Assembly: GCF_900106995.1 (NCBI RefSeq)
Contig: NZ_FNOK01000044.1
Coordinates: 17,470-81,469 of the forward strand
DNA length: 64,000 bases
Direction of reading: 5' to 3'
Origin: Saccharopolyspora shandongensis
GTDB taxonomy: Bacteria; Actinomycetota; Actinomycetes; Mycobacteriales; Pseudonocardiaceae
A program made the position numbers and the translations under genes. Below are positions 42,046-50,835 of the stretch, one piece after another (positions within the stretch are counted from its first letter, which is position 1; each line of letters begins with the position of its first letter). The notes beneath the pieces were generated by a model that saw only the letters and a program-made list of their open reading frames with translations, was not told the origin of the DNA and made no database searches.

Positions 42046-42513
42046 TCACGACTCCCGCTGCCGATGCCACTTCTGCATCAGCTCAGGGATCTCGGCGCGG
42101 AGGAACTCGAAGAACCGACGGGTCTCGTCCAGGCGCCTCCCGGGCCCCGATTCCGCGCCGACCGCGGCCACGCCTTCGGCGAGGGTCCGCTCCCAGCCGA
42201 GCAGCTCCGCGTCGCGCTCGATGATGCTCGTGTACCAGACGTCGTCGAGCACCCGGTAGTGATCGCGCCGCTCGCCGGGACCTCGCTCCCGCACCACCAG
42301 CTTGACCTGCGCCAGGTAGCGGACCGCGCCGGAGACCGCCGCCGGGCTCACGTCCAGCACCTCGGCGAGCTCGCTCGCCGTCCGCCGCCCCTCGTCGGCG
42401 ACCAGCAGGCTCGCGAACACCCGCGCCGCCATGCGCGGGAAGCCGGCGCCGGTCAGGTCCAGGGCGAACCGCTCGACGAACCGCAGGACCTCGTCGCCCG
42501 CGCGTTCTGCCAT
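42046..42513 (-). CDS. MarR/GbsR-like transcriptional regulator
   Basis: 155 aa from ATG 42513, with GAGGATGAGGAC upstream; GTG 42543 is less likely. The winged HTH lies at about residues 25-95: MAARVFASLLVADEGRRTAS, then LAEVLDVSPAAVSGAVRYLA and a wing at RERGPGERRDHYRV. The C-terminal helix probably dimerises. It is divergent from the fused methyltransferase, with a perfect-arm palindrome between them at 42569, so it is likely that gene's repressor. Confidence 0.88.
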   Translation of the reverse strand: MAERAGDEVLRFVERFALDLTGAGFPRMAARVFASLLVADEGRRTASELAEVLDVSPAAVSGAVRYLAQVKLVVRERGPGERRDHYRVLDDVWYTSIIERDAELLGWERTLAEGVAAVGAESGPGRRLDETRRFFEFLRAEIPELMQKWHRQRES

Positions 42514-42568
42514 GTCCTCATCCTCAGCAGCCGTGTCGATCACTCGAACATTTTAAACGTTTTCTTTA

Positions 42569-42586
42569 TTTCACGAATTTGTGAAA
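42569..42586. promoter_or_regulatory. Palindromic operator between MarR-like gene and methyltransferase
   Basis: TTTCAC-GAATTT-GTGAAA has two perfect 6-bp arms, in an AT-rich divergent promoter. It overlaps the region just upstream of the TAACTT hexamer at 42593, so binding would block the methyltransferase promoter. Confidence 0.7.
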
Positions 42587-42605
42587 CAAGTGTAACTTGA
42601 GCCAC

Positions 42606-44234
42606 GTGACCGAACAGATCCGGTTTACCGGCGCTCAGCAGACGCTCCTCGGCCCCCTCTACGCCCGGGCCATGGACAACCGCAGGCCCGATCCGGTGCT
42701 CGGCGACGAGACGGCGGACCGGCTGCTCGACCGCATCGACTTCGACTTCCGCAGGCTGTTGAGCTCGGGAGACCAACTGGCGGTGATCCTGCGAGCCAAG
42801 CAGCTCGACGACTGGGCGGCGAGCTACCTCGCCGAGCACCCCGACGCGGTGGTTCTGCACCTGGCGTGCGGCCTGGACAGCCGGGCGTTCCGGCTCACCG
42901 TGCCCGCCGACGTGCGCTGGTACGACATCGACATGCCCGACGTGATCGAGCTGCGAAACCGCCTCTACCCGCAGGCCCCGGCGAACTACCGCACGATCGC
43001 GGCATCGGTGACCGACCGCTACTGGCTCGACGAGATCCCGACCGGGCGGCCGACGCTGGTCATCGCCGAGGGCCTGACGATGTACCTGACCGAGGCGGAC
43101 GGCATCGACCTGCTGCGCCGACTGGTCGAGCGCTTCGAGATCGGCGAGATGATCTTCGACGCGGTGTTGCCGTGGACCGTGCGGGCCGCGCGCTTCTCCG
43201 GGTTCCTGCAGCGAACGGGCGCCTCCTTCCACTGGGGCATCGGCGATCCCCGCGCCCTCGAACTGCGCGTGCCCGGCCTCCGGCTGCAGCGGGAACTGCC
43301 GATGATGGACCTGCCGAGCGTGGCGAAGATGGACGCGGCCAACCGCACGATCGCGAAGTTCATGAACGCCATCCCGCCGCTGCGCAAGGCCATGCGACTG
43401 CTGCACTACAGCTTCGAGCACCGGCAGCGCGAGAAGGTCGAGCTGACCGGCGCGCAGGCGACGATGCTCGCCACGCTCTACCTGCGTGCGCTGGACAACC
43501 GTTCGGCGGACCCGATGCTCGGCGACCGGTACTCCGACGAGGCCGTTCAGCGCATCGACTTCGACTTCGGCAAGTTCAAGTTGGGCGCGCACAACGCCGG
43601 TTCGGTGGCGATGCGCGCCAAGGCGCTGGATCGCTGGGTCGAGGAGGCCCTGCGGCCCGGCATGGCGGTCCTGCACCTGGGTTGCGGCCTGGACAGCCGC
43701 TTCGAGCGGATCAACCCGCCGGAGAGCGTCGAGTGGTACGACATCGACCAGCCCGACGTCATCGAGCTGCGTCGACGCCTATTCCCGGAACGCCCGCACC
43801 ACCACACCATCGCCTCGTCGGTGACCGCACCCGACCTGCTCGACGACATCCCCGGCGACCGGCCGGTCCTGGTGGTCGCCGAAGGGCTCACGATGTACCT
43901 GTCCGAAGTGGACGGCCTGGCGCTGCTGCGCCGCATCACCGGGCACTTCCCCAGCGGAGAGCTGATCTTCGACGCCTTCAGCGGCCTGGGGGTCCGGGTG
44001 TCCAACCGGTTCAACCCCGCGGTGGTCCACGCCGGAGCGCGCCTGCACTGGGGCATCGACGAGCCGCGAGCGCTGGAATCCAGCGTGCCCGGGCTGCGGT
44101 TCGTCACCGAGTGGTCGTTCACCGATGCTCCGGAACTCGACAGGTATCCACTACCGGCGCGCGCCGCCATCCGCGCGTCCGGGCGCATCACCGCGATGCG
44201 GCGGATGGGCCGGATGCTCCGCTACCGCTTCTGA
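42606..44234 (+). CDS. Tandem-fused class I O-methyltransferase (two LCM/TcmP-type domains)
   Basis: 542 aa from GTG 42606; TAACTT lies 7 nt upstream (leaderless). Two full leucine-carboxyl-methyltransferase-type domains are joined. Unit 1 (about 1-275) has VVLHLACGLDSRAFRL, WYDIDMPDVIELRNRLYP and VIAEGLTMYLTEADGIDLLR. Unit 2 (about 276-542) has AVLHLGCGLDSRFERI, WYDIDQPDVIELRRRLFP and VVAEGLTMYLSEVDGLALLR. Single-domain relatives are about 270 aa. Both units keep the SAM motifs, so either could be active. Such enzymes methylate carboxyl or hydroxyl groups of polyketide-like compounds; the substrate is unknown. Likely controlled by the divergent MarR-like regulator. Confidence 0.9.
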   Translation: MTEQIRFTGAQQTLLGPLYARAMDNRRPDPVLGDETADRLLDRIDFDFRRLLSSGDQLAVILRAKQLDDWAASYLAEHPDAVVLHLACGLDSRAFRLTVPADVRWYDIDMPDVIELRNRLYPQAPANYRTIAASVTDRYWLDEIPTGRPTLVIAEGLTMYLTEADGIDLLRRLVERFEIGEMIFDAVLPWTVRAARFSGFLQRTGASFHWGIGDPRALELRVPGLRLQRELPMMDLPSVAKMDAANRTIAKFMNAIPPLRKAMRLLHYSFEHRQREKVELTGAQATMLATLYLRALDNRSADPMLGDRYSDEAVQRIDFDFGKFKLGAHNAGSVAMRAKALDRWVEEALRPGMAVLHLGCGLDSRFERINPPESVEWYDIDQPDVIELRRRLFPERPHHHTIASSVTAPDLLDDIPGDRPVLVVAEGLTMYLSEVDGLALLRRITGHFPSGELIFDAFSGLGVRVSNRFNPAVVHAGARLHWGIDEPRALESSVPGLRFVTEWSFTDAPELDRYPLPARAAIRASGRITAMRRMGRMLRYRF

Positions 44235-44450
44235 CTCGGCAGACCGGCCAGCGCCGGTCGGTTGCCGGGTGCCCTCGGCGGGAAACCCGATGGCATCGAG
44301 TTCCCGTCGGCGATCACGGGATCCACGAGTTCGCGGCGGCGGCTCCGGTGTCGTGCGACAGCGCACGCCCGCCGCCGACAACGCCCGGGCTTGTCGTGGG
44401 GCGGCGGGCCGTCCGCTGCCGTGGCACGGTTTCGCCAGGAGGTGGTTGCG

Positions 44451-44801
44451 ATGATCAACGGTGCGCACTTGCTGCTGTTCAGCCGGGACGCCGAACGGGA
44501 CCGGGCGTTCCTCCGCGACGTGCTCGGGTTCGACGCCGTCGACGCCGGGGATGGGTGGCTGATCTTCGGGCTGCCGCCCGCGGAACTCGCCACCCATCCC
44601 ACCCAGGGTGAGCCCACCTGCGAGCTCTACCTGATGTGCGACGACATCGCGGTCACCATCGGCGAGCTGCAGGAGAGCGGCGTCGAGATCACCCGCCCCG
44701 TCAGCAACGAAGGCTGGGGGCTGCTCACCGCGCTCCGCCTGCCCAGCGGCGCCGAGATCGGGCTCTACGAACCCAAGCACCCCCGGCCGGCCGGGATGTA
44801 G
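44451..44801 (+). CDS. VOC-superfamily protein
   Basis: 116 aa from ATG 44451 with AGGAGG upstream. INGAHLLLFSRDAERDRAFL and VLGFDAVDAGDGWLIFGLPP begin the first VOC half; RLPSGAEIGLYEPKHPRP ends the second. Glyoxalase or bleomycin-resistance fold of unknown substrate. Its last 37 bp overlap the end of the convergent YncE-like gene. Confidence 0.87.
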   Translation: MINGAHLLLFSRDAERDRAFLRDVLGFDAVDAGDGWLIFGLPPAELATHPTQGEPTCELYLMCDDIAVTIGELQESGVEITRPVSNEGWGLLTALRLPSGAEIGLYEPKHPRPAGM

Positions 44802-45790
44802 GCGAGGCCGTGCGCGCCGGGCTCGCCACGCCGTTCGATCGGCAGGGTCGCCAGCGTGCTCTGGGTTTCGAGATCGACGACGGAGACCGTCGAAGACGCG
44901 ACGGCGGACACGTAGGCGCGCGTGCCGTCGGGCGAGGACGCGATGGTGAGCGGGAAGCTGCCGACATCGACACCGCCGAGCGGCTCGTAGGTGCCCGCCG
45001 CGTAGCTCAGCAGCTGCCCCGCTTGCTTCCGGATGAGGGCCGGGTCGCCGTCGAACCGGAGCCCGCCGACGAGCAGCGTGCCGGTGCTGGTGATGTGGAC
45101 CGCGAGCACGGGCTCCTCGGTGCGGATCGTCCGGACGATGTCGTTGGTCTCGGTGTCGATCACCTCGATGGCGGTCGGGGCGTCGGGGGTCCCGGCCTTC
45201 GGCGTGGCCACGCAAACGTGCTTGCCATCGGGGGTGACGGCGATCCCTTCGCTGCCCGCCACCGGCACCTTGCGCAGCAGCCGACCGGCCTCGAGGTCGA
45301 CCGCCGAGACGAACGGGGCCTCCTTGTTGCTGGCGTAGCCGCGACGCCCGTCCGGCGTGATCACGAACCAGTGCGGGCCCGGTGCCTCGGTGTCGATGCG
45401 GCCGATCTGCTTGCGGGTCTCCGTGTCGAGCACGACCACGCCGCCCGGCCCGGCAGGCCCGGCCTCGACGCTGACGTACAGCCGCCGGTTCTCGGCGTCC
45501 AGCGCCAGGCCGTGCGGGCCGTGCTCCGGCGAGAGGTCGATGACCTCGATGATCTCGCGCTCATCGGCATCGATGACCACCACCTCGTGCGCCTGGCCGG
45601 TGTTCGCGCCGTAGTAGCCCGAGCGATAGGCGATCGTGCAGTACAGGACCCGGTGCTCGGGGTCGAAGCAGAGCTCGTGCGGTTCAGAAGGCAGTTCGAG
45701 GGTTTCGAGCGGCTGGTGGGTGATCGCGTCGTAGAAGCTCACGGTGGGGCCGCTCTGGCTGACCACTGCCAGCACGTCGCCGGTCTGCAT
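44765..45790 (-). CDS. YncE-like seven-bladed beta-propeller protein
   Basis: 341 aa from ATG 45790 with GAGGAG upstream. Repeated YVTN-type blades: VSFYDAITHQPLETLELPSE, VVVLDTETRKQIGRID, AIEVIDTETNDIVRTI and VSVVDLETQSTLATLPIE, with SPDGTRAYVSAV at blade joins. No signal peptide is visible, unlike most YncE proteins, so it may be cytoplasmic. Propellers of this type bind ligands or act as lactonases; neither is proven. It is divergent from a LysR regulator, its likely controller. Its 3' end runs antisense into the VOC gene. Confidence 0.85.
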   Translation of the reverse strand: MQTGDVLAVVSQSGPTVSFYDAITHQPLETLELPSEPHELCFDPEHRVLYCTIAYRSGYYGANTGQAHEVVVIDADEREIIEVIDLSPEHGPHGLALDAENRRLYVSVEAGPAGPGGVVVLDTETRKQIGRIDTEAPGPHWFVITPDGRRGYASNKEAPFVSAVDLEAGRLLRKVPVAGSEGIAVTPDGKHVCVATPKAGTPDAPTAIEVIDTETNDIVRTIRTEEPVLAVHITSTGTLLVGGLRFDGDPALIRKQAGQLLSYAAGTYEPLGGVDVGSFPLTIASSPDGTRAYVSAVASSTVSVVDLETQSTLATLPIERRGEPGAHGLAYIPAGRGCLGS

Positions 45791-45975
45791 GGTCGGTTCT
45801 CCTCAGGTCGAAAGGTTCCCGCCGGTGCGGGATCATCTCCACCTTGGGCCGGAAATATCGTTGCCGCGATGGCAAAGCCGGCACGCAATACTTGCTCCGC
45901 GCGTAATACTGCTGGTGGCCAACATCCTTCGCGGCAGCTGTGACCGACATCATAATGGAGTTCCAATTGTCCATA

Positions 45976-46875
45976 ATGGACTTAAATCTGCTGGTGGCAC
46001 TGGATGCCCTGCTGCACGAGCAAAGCGTGACGCGCGCAGCGGAACAGCTGCAGACCTCGCCCGCGGCCATGAGCCGGACGCTCGGCAGGATCCGCCGCGT
46101 CCTGCACGATCCGATCCTGGTGCGCGCCGGTCAGGGCATGGTCATGACGCCGTTCGCCGCAGCGATGCGCGACGGCGTGCATTCCGTCATCGAGCAATCG
46201 CGCACGCTGCTCAGCCGCGGCGCGGCTTTCGACCCCGCCTCGCTGTCCCGCACCTTCACCTTGCAGACGAGCGATCTCCTGATCGACGCGCTGACGCCCG
46301 GACTGCTCGCGGCGACCGGGAACGACGCGCCGGGAGTGACGCTGCGGTTCGCCTCCGAAGCCGTCGAGGACACCCGCGCCCTGCGCGACGGCCTGATCGA
46401 TGTCGAGCTCGGGGTGCTCAAACACCTCGATCCGGAGACCCGCACGGCACCGTTGGCGTCACTGCGGTTGGTCGGCGCGGTTCGCTCCGAACATCCGCTG
46501 GCTCGCGACCGGGTCACACCGCAGCGATTCGGCGCAGCCGAGCACATCAGCGTTTCGCGGCGCGGTCACGCGCGAGGGCCGGTGGACGAGCGGTTGGCCG
46601 AGCTGGGGATCCAGCGGCGAGTCGCGGTCGTGCTGCCCAGCCACACCGCCGCACTGCTGCTGGCTCGGGAGACCGATCTCGTCTGCCTGACAACGGAATC
46701 CGCGGCGCGACGACTCGGGCTGCACACCTTCGAGGTGCCGCTGGACCTCCCGACGCTGGAGGTGGGCATGGCGTGGCATCCCCGCAACGACGCGGACGCG
46801 GCCCACCAATGGCTGCGGGCCCGCATCCGGGACACCGTCGCCGACCTCGCCTCCGACGGCGGCGCGATCCTCTGA
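45976..46875 (+). CDS. LysR-family transcriptional regulator
   Basis: 299 aa from ATG 45976 (MDLNLLVALDALL), the usual LysR start; ATG 45955 in frame is possible. HTH: SVTRAAEQLQTSPAAMSRTL (about residues 18-37). The effector domain follows (TFTLQTSDLLIDALTPGLLA), of the NodD/LeuO-like group with MVMTPFAAAM. The start codon lies in the palindrome GTCCATAATGGAC (45969-45981), a possible autoregulatory site. It is divergent from the propeller gene. Confidence 0.9.
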   Translation: MDLNLLVALDALLHEQSVTRAAEQLQTSPAAMSRTLGRIRRVLHDPILVRAGQGMVMTPFAAAMRDGVHSVIEQSRTLLSRGAAFDPASLSRTFTLQTSDLLIDALTPGLLAATGNDAPGVTLRFASEAVEDTRALRDGLIDVELGVLKHLDPETRTAPLASLRLVGAVRSEHPLARDRVTPQRFGAAEHISVSRRGHARGPVDERLAELGIQRRVAVVLPSHTAALLLARETDLVCLTTESAARRLGLHTFEVPLDLPTLEVGMAWHPRNDADAAHQWLRARIRDTVADLASDGGAIL

Positions 46876-46998
46876 CCGCCCTGCCTGCGACGACAGCCCA
46901 GGACGCGCGAAGGCACGGGACGGGCTTTCCTCGCACGTGACGCGGCGGGCGAACTGCCGCGCTTGCGAAGTCGTGCCGCTTCCGCAGAACCTCGCAAG

Positions 46999-47021
46999 GC
47001 CGGCGGATGATCCGCCGGCCG
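46999..47021. terminator. Bidirectional terminator between LysR and pcrA
   Basis: GGCCGGCGGA-TGA-TCCGCCGGCC: a perfect 10-bp stem with a 3-nt loop, between convergent genes. Confidence 0.85.
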
Positions 47022-47058
47022 AACATTGTCTACTTAGGACTTGAAGTCGCTCGCCCGG

Positions 47059-49542
47059 TCAGAGCTTGCTGATCGGCACGCTGCCGATCAGCATCAGGCG
47101 AACCGTGCCGGAGCTGCCGAAGTCGATCGTCGCGGTGGCCCGCGGTCCCTCGCCCTCGGTGGACAGCACCGTGCCGAGGCCGTACTTGTCGTGGGTGACC
47201 CGGTCGCCGGCCTCCAGCTTGATGGCGACGGCGTCCTTCCAGCCCTTCATGCCCGTGCTGCGCATGCCGCGCGCCGCCAGCCCCGCCTGGGCCGAATCCG
47301 ACCCGGTTCGGTCGAAACCGCCGCGGCTGCCCCAGGTGCTGCGCACCTGCGGGGCGGCTCGCTCCGGTTCGATCCGGCGCCAGTGCATCAGCTCGTCCGG
47401 GATCTCGGTGAGGAACCGGGACGCCGGGTTCGTCATCGGCTGCCCCCACGCCGAGCGCATGAGCGCCCGCGACAGGTACAGCCGCTGCCGGGCACGGGTG
47501 ATGCCCACGTACGCCAGCCGCCGCTCCTCCGCCAGCTCGGCCGGGTCGCCGAGCGCCCGCGAGTGCGGGAACACGCCGTCCTCCCAGCCGGTGCAGAACA
47601 CCACCGGAAACTCCAGGCCCTTCGCGGTGTGCAGGGTCATCAGGGTGACGACCCCGTCCCCGGACTCCGGCAGCGAATCCGCGTCCGCCACCAGCGAGAC
47701 GCGCTCCAGGAACGCCGACAGCGAGTCGTCCGCGGGCAGCCCCAGCGCCGCCTCCTCGGCGCCCTCCGCCGCGGGCACCGCCTCCGCGACGACCGCCTCG
47801 GCCGACGGGTCGACCTCGACCGCGGACTCGCCGACCGGCGCTCCCGCCAGCGTCTCGGTGAACTCCCGCGCGACCGTCACGAGCTCGGTCAGGTTCTCCA
47901 CCCTCGTGGCGTCCTGCGGATCGTCGCTGGCTTCCAGCTCGGTGCGGTAGCCGGTGCTCTCCAGCACCTTCTCGAGGATCTCGGCGACATCGGACTCCGC
48001 CGCGACCGCCTGGAGCTCGTCGAGCAGCGCCACGAAACCCGCGATGGCGTTCCGGGCCCGCGTGTTGAGCAGCGGAACCTGCCCGGCCGCCGCCTTCCGC
48101 AGCGCGGCGGCGAACGAGATCCGCTCCTGCTCGGCGTGCACGGCGACCACGGCCTCCGCCCGGTCGCCGATGCCGCGCTTGGGCACGTTGAGGATGCGGC
48201 GCAGGCTGACCGTGTCCTCCGGGTTGTCCAGCACCCGCAGGTAGGCCAGCGCGTCCCGCACCTCGCGACGCTCGTAGAAGCGGACGCCGCCGACGACCCG
48301 GTACGGCAGGCCCAGCCGGATGAACACCTCCTCGAACACCCGGGACTGGTTGTTCGTCCGGTAGAACACCGCGATGTCGTTGAACGTCGCGTCGCCCTCG
48401 TCCACCAGCCGATCGATCTCGCCGGCGACGAACGCCGCCTCGTCGTGCTCGTTGTCCGCGACGTAGCCGACGATCCGCTCGCCGTCCCCCGCATCGCTCC
48501 ACAGCCGCTTGTCGCGCCGGTTCGGGTTGCGCCGGATCACCGCGTTGGCCGCGGACAGGATCGTCTGCGTGGAGCGGTAGTTCTGCTCCAGCAGGATCGT
48601 CCTGGCCTGCGGGTAGTCGCGCTCGAACTCCTCGATGTTGCGGATCGTCGCGCCCCGGAAGGCGTAGATCGACTGGTCGGCGTCACCGACCACGCACAGC
48701 TCCGCCGGCTCGACGCCGTCGTCGGTCGTCCCGGTGCCGACCAGCTCGCGCACCAGCACGTACTGCGCGTGGTTGGTGTCCTGGTACTCGTCGACCAGCA
48801 CGTGCCGGAAGCGCCGCCGGTAGTACTCCGCGACCGCCGGGTGGTCCTGCAGCAGCTCCACCGTGCGCATGATCAGGTCGTCGAAGTCCATCGCGTTGGA
48901 CTCGACCAGCCGGCGCTGGTAGCCCGCGTAGACCTGGGCGACCTTGCGCTCCATGTCGTTGCCCGCCTGCTCGGCGGCGGCCTCCGGGGTCAGCAGCTCG
49001 TTCTTCAGATTCGAGATGTGCACCGCGAGCGTGCGCGCCGGGTAGCGCTTGGAGTCCAGGTCCTGCTCCCGCGCGATCATGGTGATCAGCCGCCGGGAGT
49101 CGTCCGAGTCGTAGATCGAGAAGTTGGACGACAGCCCCAGGTTCTTGGCCTCGCGGCGCAGCACCCGGACGCACATGGAGTGGAACGTCGAAACCCACAT
49201 CACGTTGGCCCGCCGACCCACCAGGTCGACGACGCGTTCCTTCATCTCGGCCGCGGCCTTGTTGGTGAAGGTGATCGCCATGATCTGGCCCGGGTGCACG
49301 CCGCCCGCGAGCAGGTACGCGATCCGGTTGGTCAGCACCCGCGTCTTGCCCGACCCGGCGCCGGCCACCACGAGCAGCGGCGAGCCGGTGTGCACCACCG
49401 CGTCGCGCTGCTGCGGGTTCAAACCGTTGAGCAGGGCGTCCGGATCAGGGCCGGACCGCGAGGCGCGCCCGGATTCGTCCGACTGCGGCGATCCGTGCTG
49501 CGGAAGATCGCTCTGCCACTGGAGGTCGAGTGGGGTGCTCAT
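47059..49542 (-). CDS. pcrA: ATP-dependent DNA helicase PcrA/UvrD1
   Basis: 827 aa, superfamily 1A helicase unwinding DNA 3' to 5' in repair. Q motif LNPQQRDAVVHTGSPL, Walker A VVAGAGSGKTRVLTNRIAYL, Ia ITFTNKAAAEMKERV, II LVDEYQDTNHAQY, III GDADQSIYAFRGATIRNIEE, IV LEQNYRST, V TLMTLHTAKGLEFPVVF and VI YVGITRARQRLYLS are all intact. The C-terminus AGDRVTHDKYGLGTVLSTEG is the Tudor-like domain that binds RNA polymerase. Acidic insert at about residues 590-625. Matches Rv0949 in order and family. Confidence 0.97.
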   Translation of the reverse strand: MSTPLDLQWQSDLPQHGSPQSDESGRASRSGPDPDALLNGLNPQQRDAVVHTGSPLLVVAGAGSGKTRVLTNRIAYLLAGGVHPGQIMAITFTNKAAAEMKERVVDLVGRRANVMWVSTFHSMCVRVLRREAKNLGLSSNFSIYDSDDSRRLITMIAREQDLDSKRYPARTLAVHISNLKNELLTPEAAAEQAGNDMERKVAQVYAGYQRRLVESNAMDFDDLIMRTVELLQDHPAVAEYYRRRFRHVLVDEYQDTNHAQYVLVRELVGTGTTDDGVEPAELCVVGDADQSIYAFRGATIRNIEEFERDYPQARTILLEQNYRSTQTILSAANAVIRRNPNRRDKRLWSDAGDGERIVGYVADNEHDEAAFVAGEIDRLVDEGDATFNDIAVFYRTNNQSRVFEEVFIRLGLPYRVVGGVRFYERREVRDALAYLRVLDNPEDTVSLRRILNVPKRGIGDRAEAVVAVHAEQERISFAAALRKAAAGQVPLLNTRARNAIAGFVALLDELQAVAAESDVAEILEKVLESTGYRTELEASDDPQDATRVENLTELVTVAREFTETLAGAPVGESAVEVDPSAEAVVAEAVPAAEGAEEAALGLPADDSLSAFLERVSLVADADSLPESGDGVVTLMTLHTAKGLEFPVVFCTGWEDGVFPHSRALGDPAELAEERRLAYVGITRARQRLYLSRALMRSAWGQPMTNPASRFLTEIPDELMHWRRIEPERAAPQVRSTWGSRGGFDRTGSDSAQAGLAARGMRSTGMKGWKDAVAIKLEAGDRVTHDKYGLGTVLSTEGEGPRATATIDFGSSGTVRLMLIGSVPISKL

Positions 49543-49818
49543 CGTTGCTCCACGTTACCGGCGTGCCCGGACAAAACCCGAATCCCGGTGCCCGAACCGA
49601 ACGCGCGGATCGGCTCGCCGGACGGTTCGGACACCGACACCCGAGGCCCGGAGCCCGAATCCCGGCCCACCGACGGCGTGCCCGGCACGGCTCCGACCCA
49701 ACCCCCGGCCACGAAAGTCAGGGACCGCCCCGGGGCTTACCCCGATCCCCCGCGCGCGGCCGGCCTGGATGGTGAGTTCCGACCGCCGAAACCGCCACGG
49801 AAACGGAACGAGCCCTCC

Positions 49819-50538
49819 ATGGAGCTGATCAGCCAGATCGATGCCGTGATCCGGGAGTTCATCGCGTGGGCCGCGACGCTGAACCCGTGGCTGTGCGTGC
49901 TGCTGGCCCTGGTCCTGCTGTCATTGGAAACCTCCCTCTTCATCGGTTTGCTGATCCCCGGCGAGGCGACGCTGCTGCTCACCATCGCCGTCCTCGGCGC
50001 CCGGTGGGCGCCGGCGCTGTTCGGCGCGGCGGTGCTGGGCAACGTCATCGGGCAGACCGGGGGCTACTGGCTGGGCCGGCTGATCGGCCCCGGGCTCCGC
50101 AACACGTGGGTAGGACGCAAGATCGGGGCGCGCCGCTGGCAGGCCGCCGAGACCGTCGTGCACGACACCGGCGGGCGCGCGCTGATCACGACGCGATTCG
50201 TCGCCGTGGTGCACGCCGTGGTCCCGGCGGTGGTCGGCACGCTGCGGCTGCCGTACCGCCGTTTCCTGATGCTCTCGGCGGCCGCCGGCGCCCTGTGGTC
50301 GGCGGTGCAGACCATCGTCGCGGTGGTGCTCGGCGAGACCGCCCGGGCAGTCGGCTACGGCTGGACGGTGCTCGCGCTGACCTGTGCCGGCGGTCTTGCG
50401 GCGGGCATCTTCGTGATCCGCAGCGCGCGTAGGCAGTCCGCGCGGAGGACGGCGGAACGAGCCGACGCGGACGCCGCTGGGAGTCCTGGTCGGAGTGCTG
50501 GTCTGGACGCTGGCCTGCAGCGGATTCGGTCGTCATGA
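49819..50538 (+). CDS. DedA-family membrane protein
   Basis: 239 aa from ATG 49819. ETSLFIGLLIPGEATLLLTI and GNVIGQTGGYWLGRLIG are the DedA (SNARE-associated PF09335) re-entrant motif, followed by ALITTRFVAVVHAVVPAVVG and PYRRFLMLSAAAGALWSAVQ. Five to six membrane segments. DedA proteins are thought to move lipid carriers such as undecaprenyl phosphate. An Arg/Ala-rich tail of about 35 residues follows. The 276-bp gap before it (49543-49818) holds no recognised element. Confidence 0.9.
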   Translation: MELISQIDAVIREFIAWAATLNPWLCVLLALVLLSLETSLFIGLLIPGEATLLLTIAVLGARWAPALFGAAVLGNVIGQTGGYWLGRLIGPGLRNTWVGRKIGARRWQAAETVVHDTGGRALITTRFVAVVHAVVPAVVGTLRLPYRRFLMLSAAAGALWSAVQTIVAVVLGETARAVGYGWTVLALTCAGGLAAGIFVIRSARRQSARRTAERADADAAGSPGRSAGLDAGLQRIRSS

Positions 50539-50663
50539 CTCCAAGATCCGCGCTGCTCCCGGCACATTTCCACTAAATTACTCGAACTGGTGATCGATAA
50601 TCGCCATGGTCCACTCGTTGGGATGATGGGCCCACCTCATGGCCAGGCCGATACCGGCTGTGG

Positions 50664-50669
50664 CAGACT
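50664..50669 (+). promoter_or_regulatory. -10 hexamer for the leaderless chorismate-mutase leader
   Basis: CAGACT lies exactly 6 nt before GTG 50676. The same hexamer and spacing precede the gene at 52256. It places transcription start at about the GTG itself. Confidence 0.55.
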
Positions 50670-50675
50670 GGTCGC

Positions 50676-50738
50676 GTGCGAACGCAGACCTACGAGTTTT
50701 TCTACGGGCCCGGGACTCCGGCGCCCGTAGCTGCGTGA
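50676..50738 (+). CDS. Tyr/Phe-rich leader peptide upstream of chorismate mutase
   Basis: 20 codons from GTG 50676 to TGA 50736-50738, peptide MRTQTYEFFYGPGTPAPVAA. Codons 6-10 are Tyr-Glu-Phe-Phe-Tyr, so four of five are the end products of the pathway that the next gene commits to. A hairpin starts inside it (50702) and a terminator-like hairpin ends at 50784, before the aroQ start at 50836. This is the layout of a transcription attenuator: ribosome stalling at Phe/Tyr codons would change folding. The peptide has no other expected function. It is seen only in sequence and needs a transcript. Confidence 0.7.
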   Translation: MRTQTYEFFYGPGTPAPVAA

Positions 50739-50784
50739 GCTCAAAAACCACTACGACGCCCCGGGGTCCTCGGACTCGGGGCGT
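50702..50784 (+). promoter_or_regulatory. Candidate Phe/Tyr attenuator hairpins of aroQ
   Basis: Hairpin 1: CTACGGGC (50702-50709) with GCCCGTAG (50723-50730), with an inner CCGG-GACT-CCGG. An alternative pairing uses CGTAG (50726-50730) with CTACG (50751-50755). Terminator: ACGCCCCG (50756-50763) with CGGGGCGT (50777-50784), with an inner GTCC-TC-GGAC and no U tract. The arms of hairpin 1 and the alternative overlap, as expected for a switch. Confidence 0.6.
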
Positions 50785-50835
50785 TCGCGCGTTCCGGGGG
50801 CCGGGGACGGGGCCGAATCCGGAGGAAAACGCCCG

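Noticed and set aside
47041..50538. 1165-aa plus-strand ORF covering antisense pcrA and DedA
   Set aside because: Only its last 239 residues are real (DedA); the rest is antisense of pcrA, in the same frame by chance.
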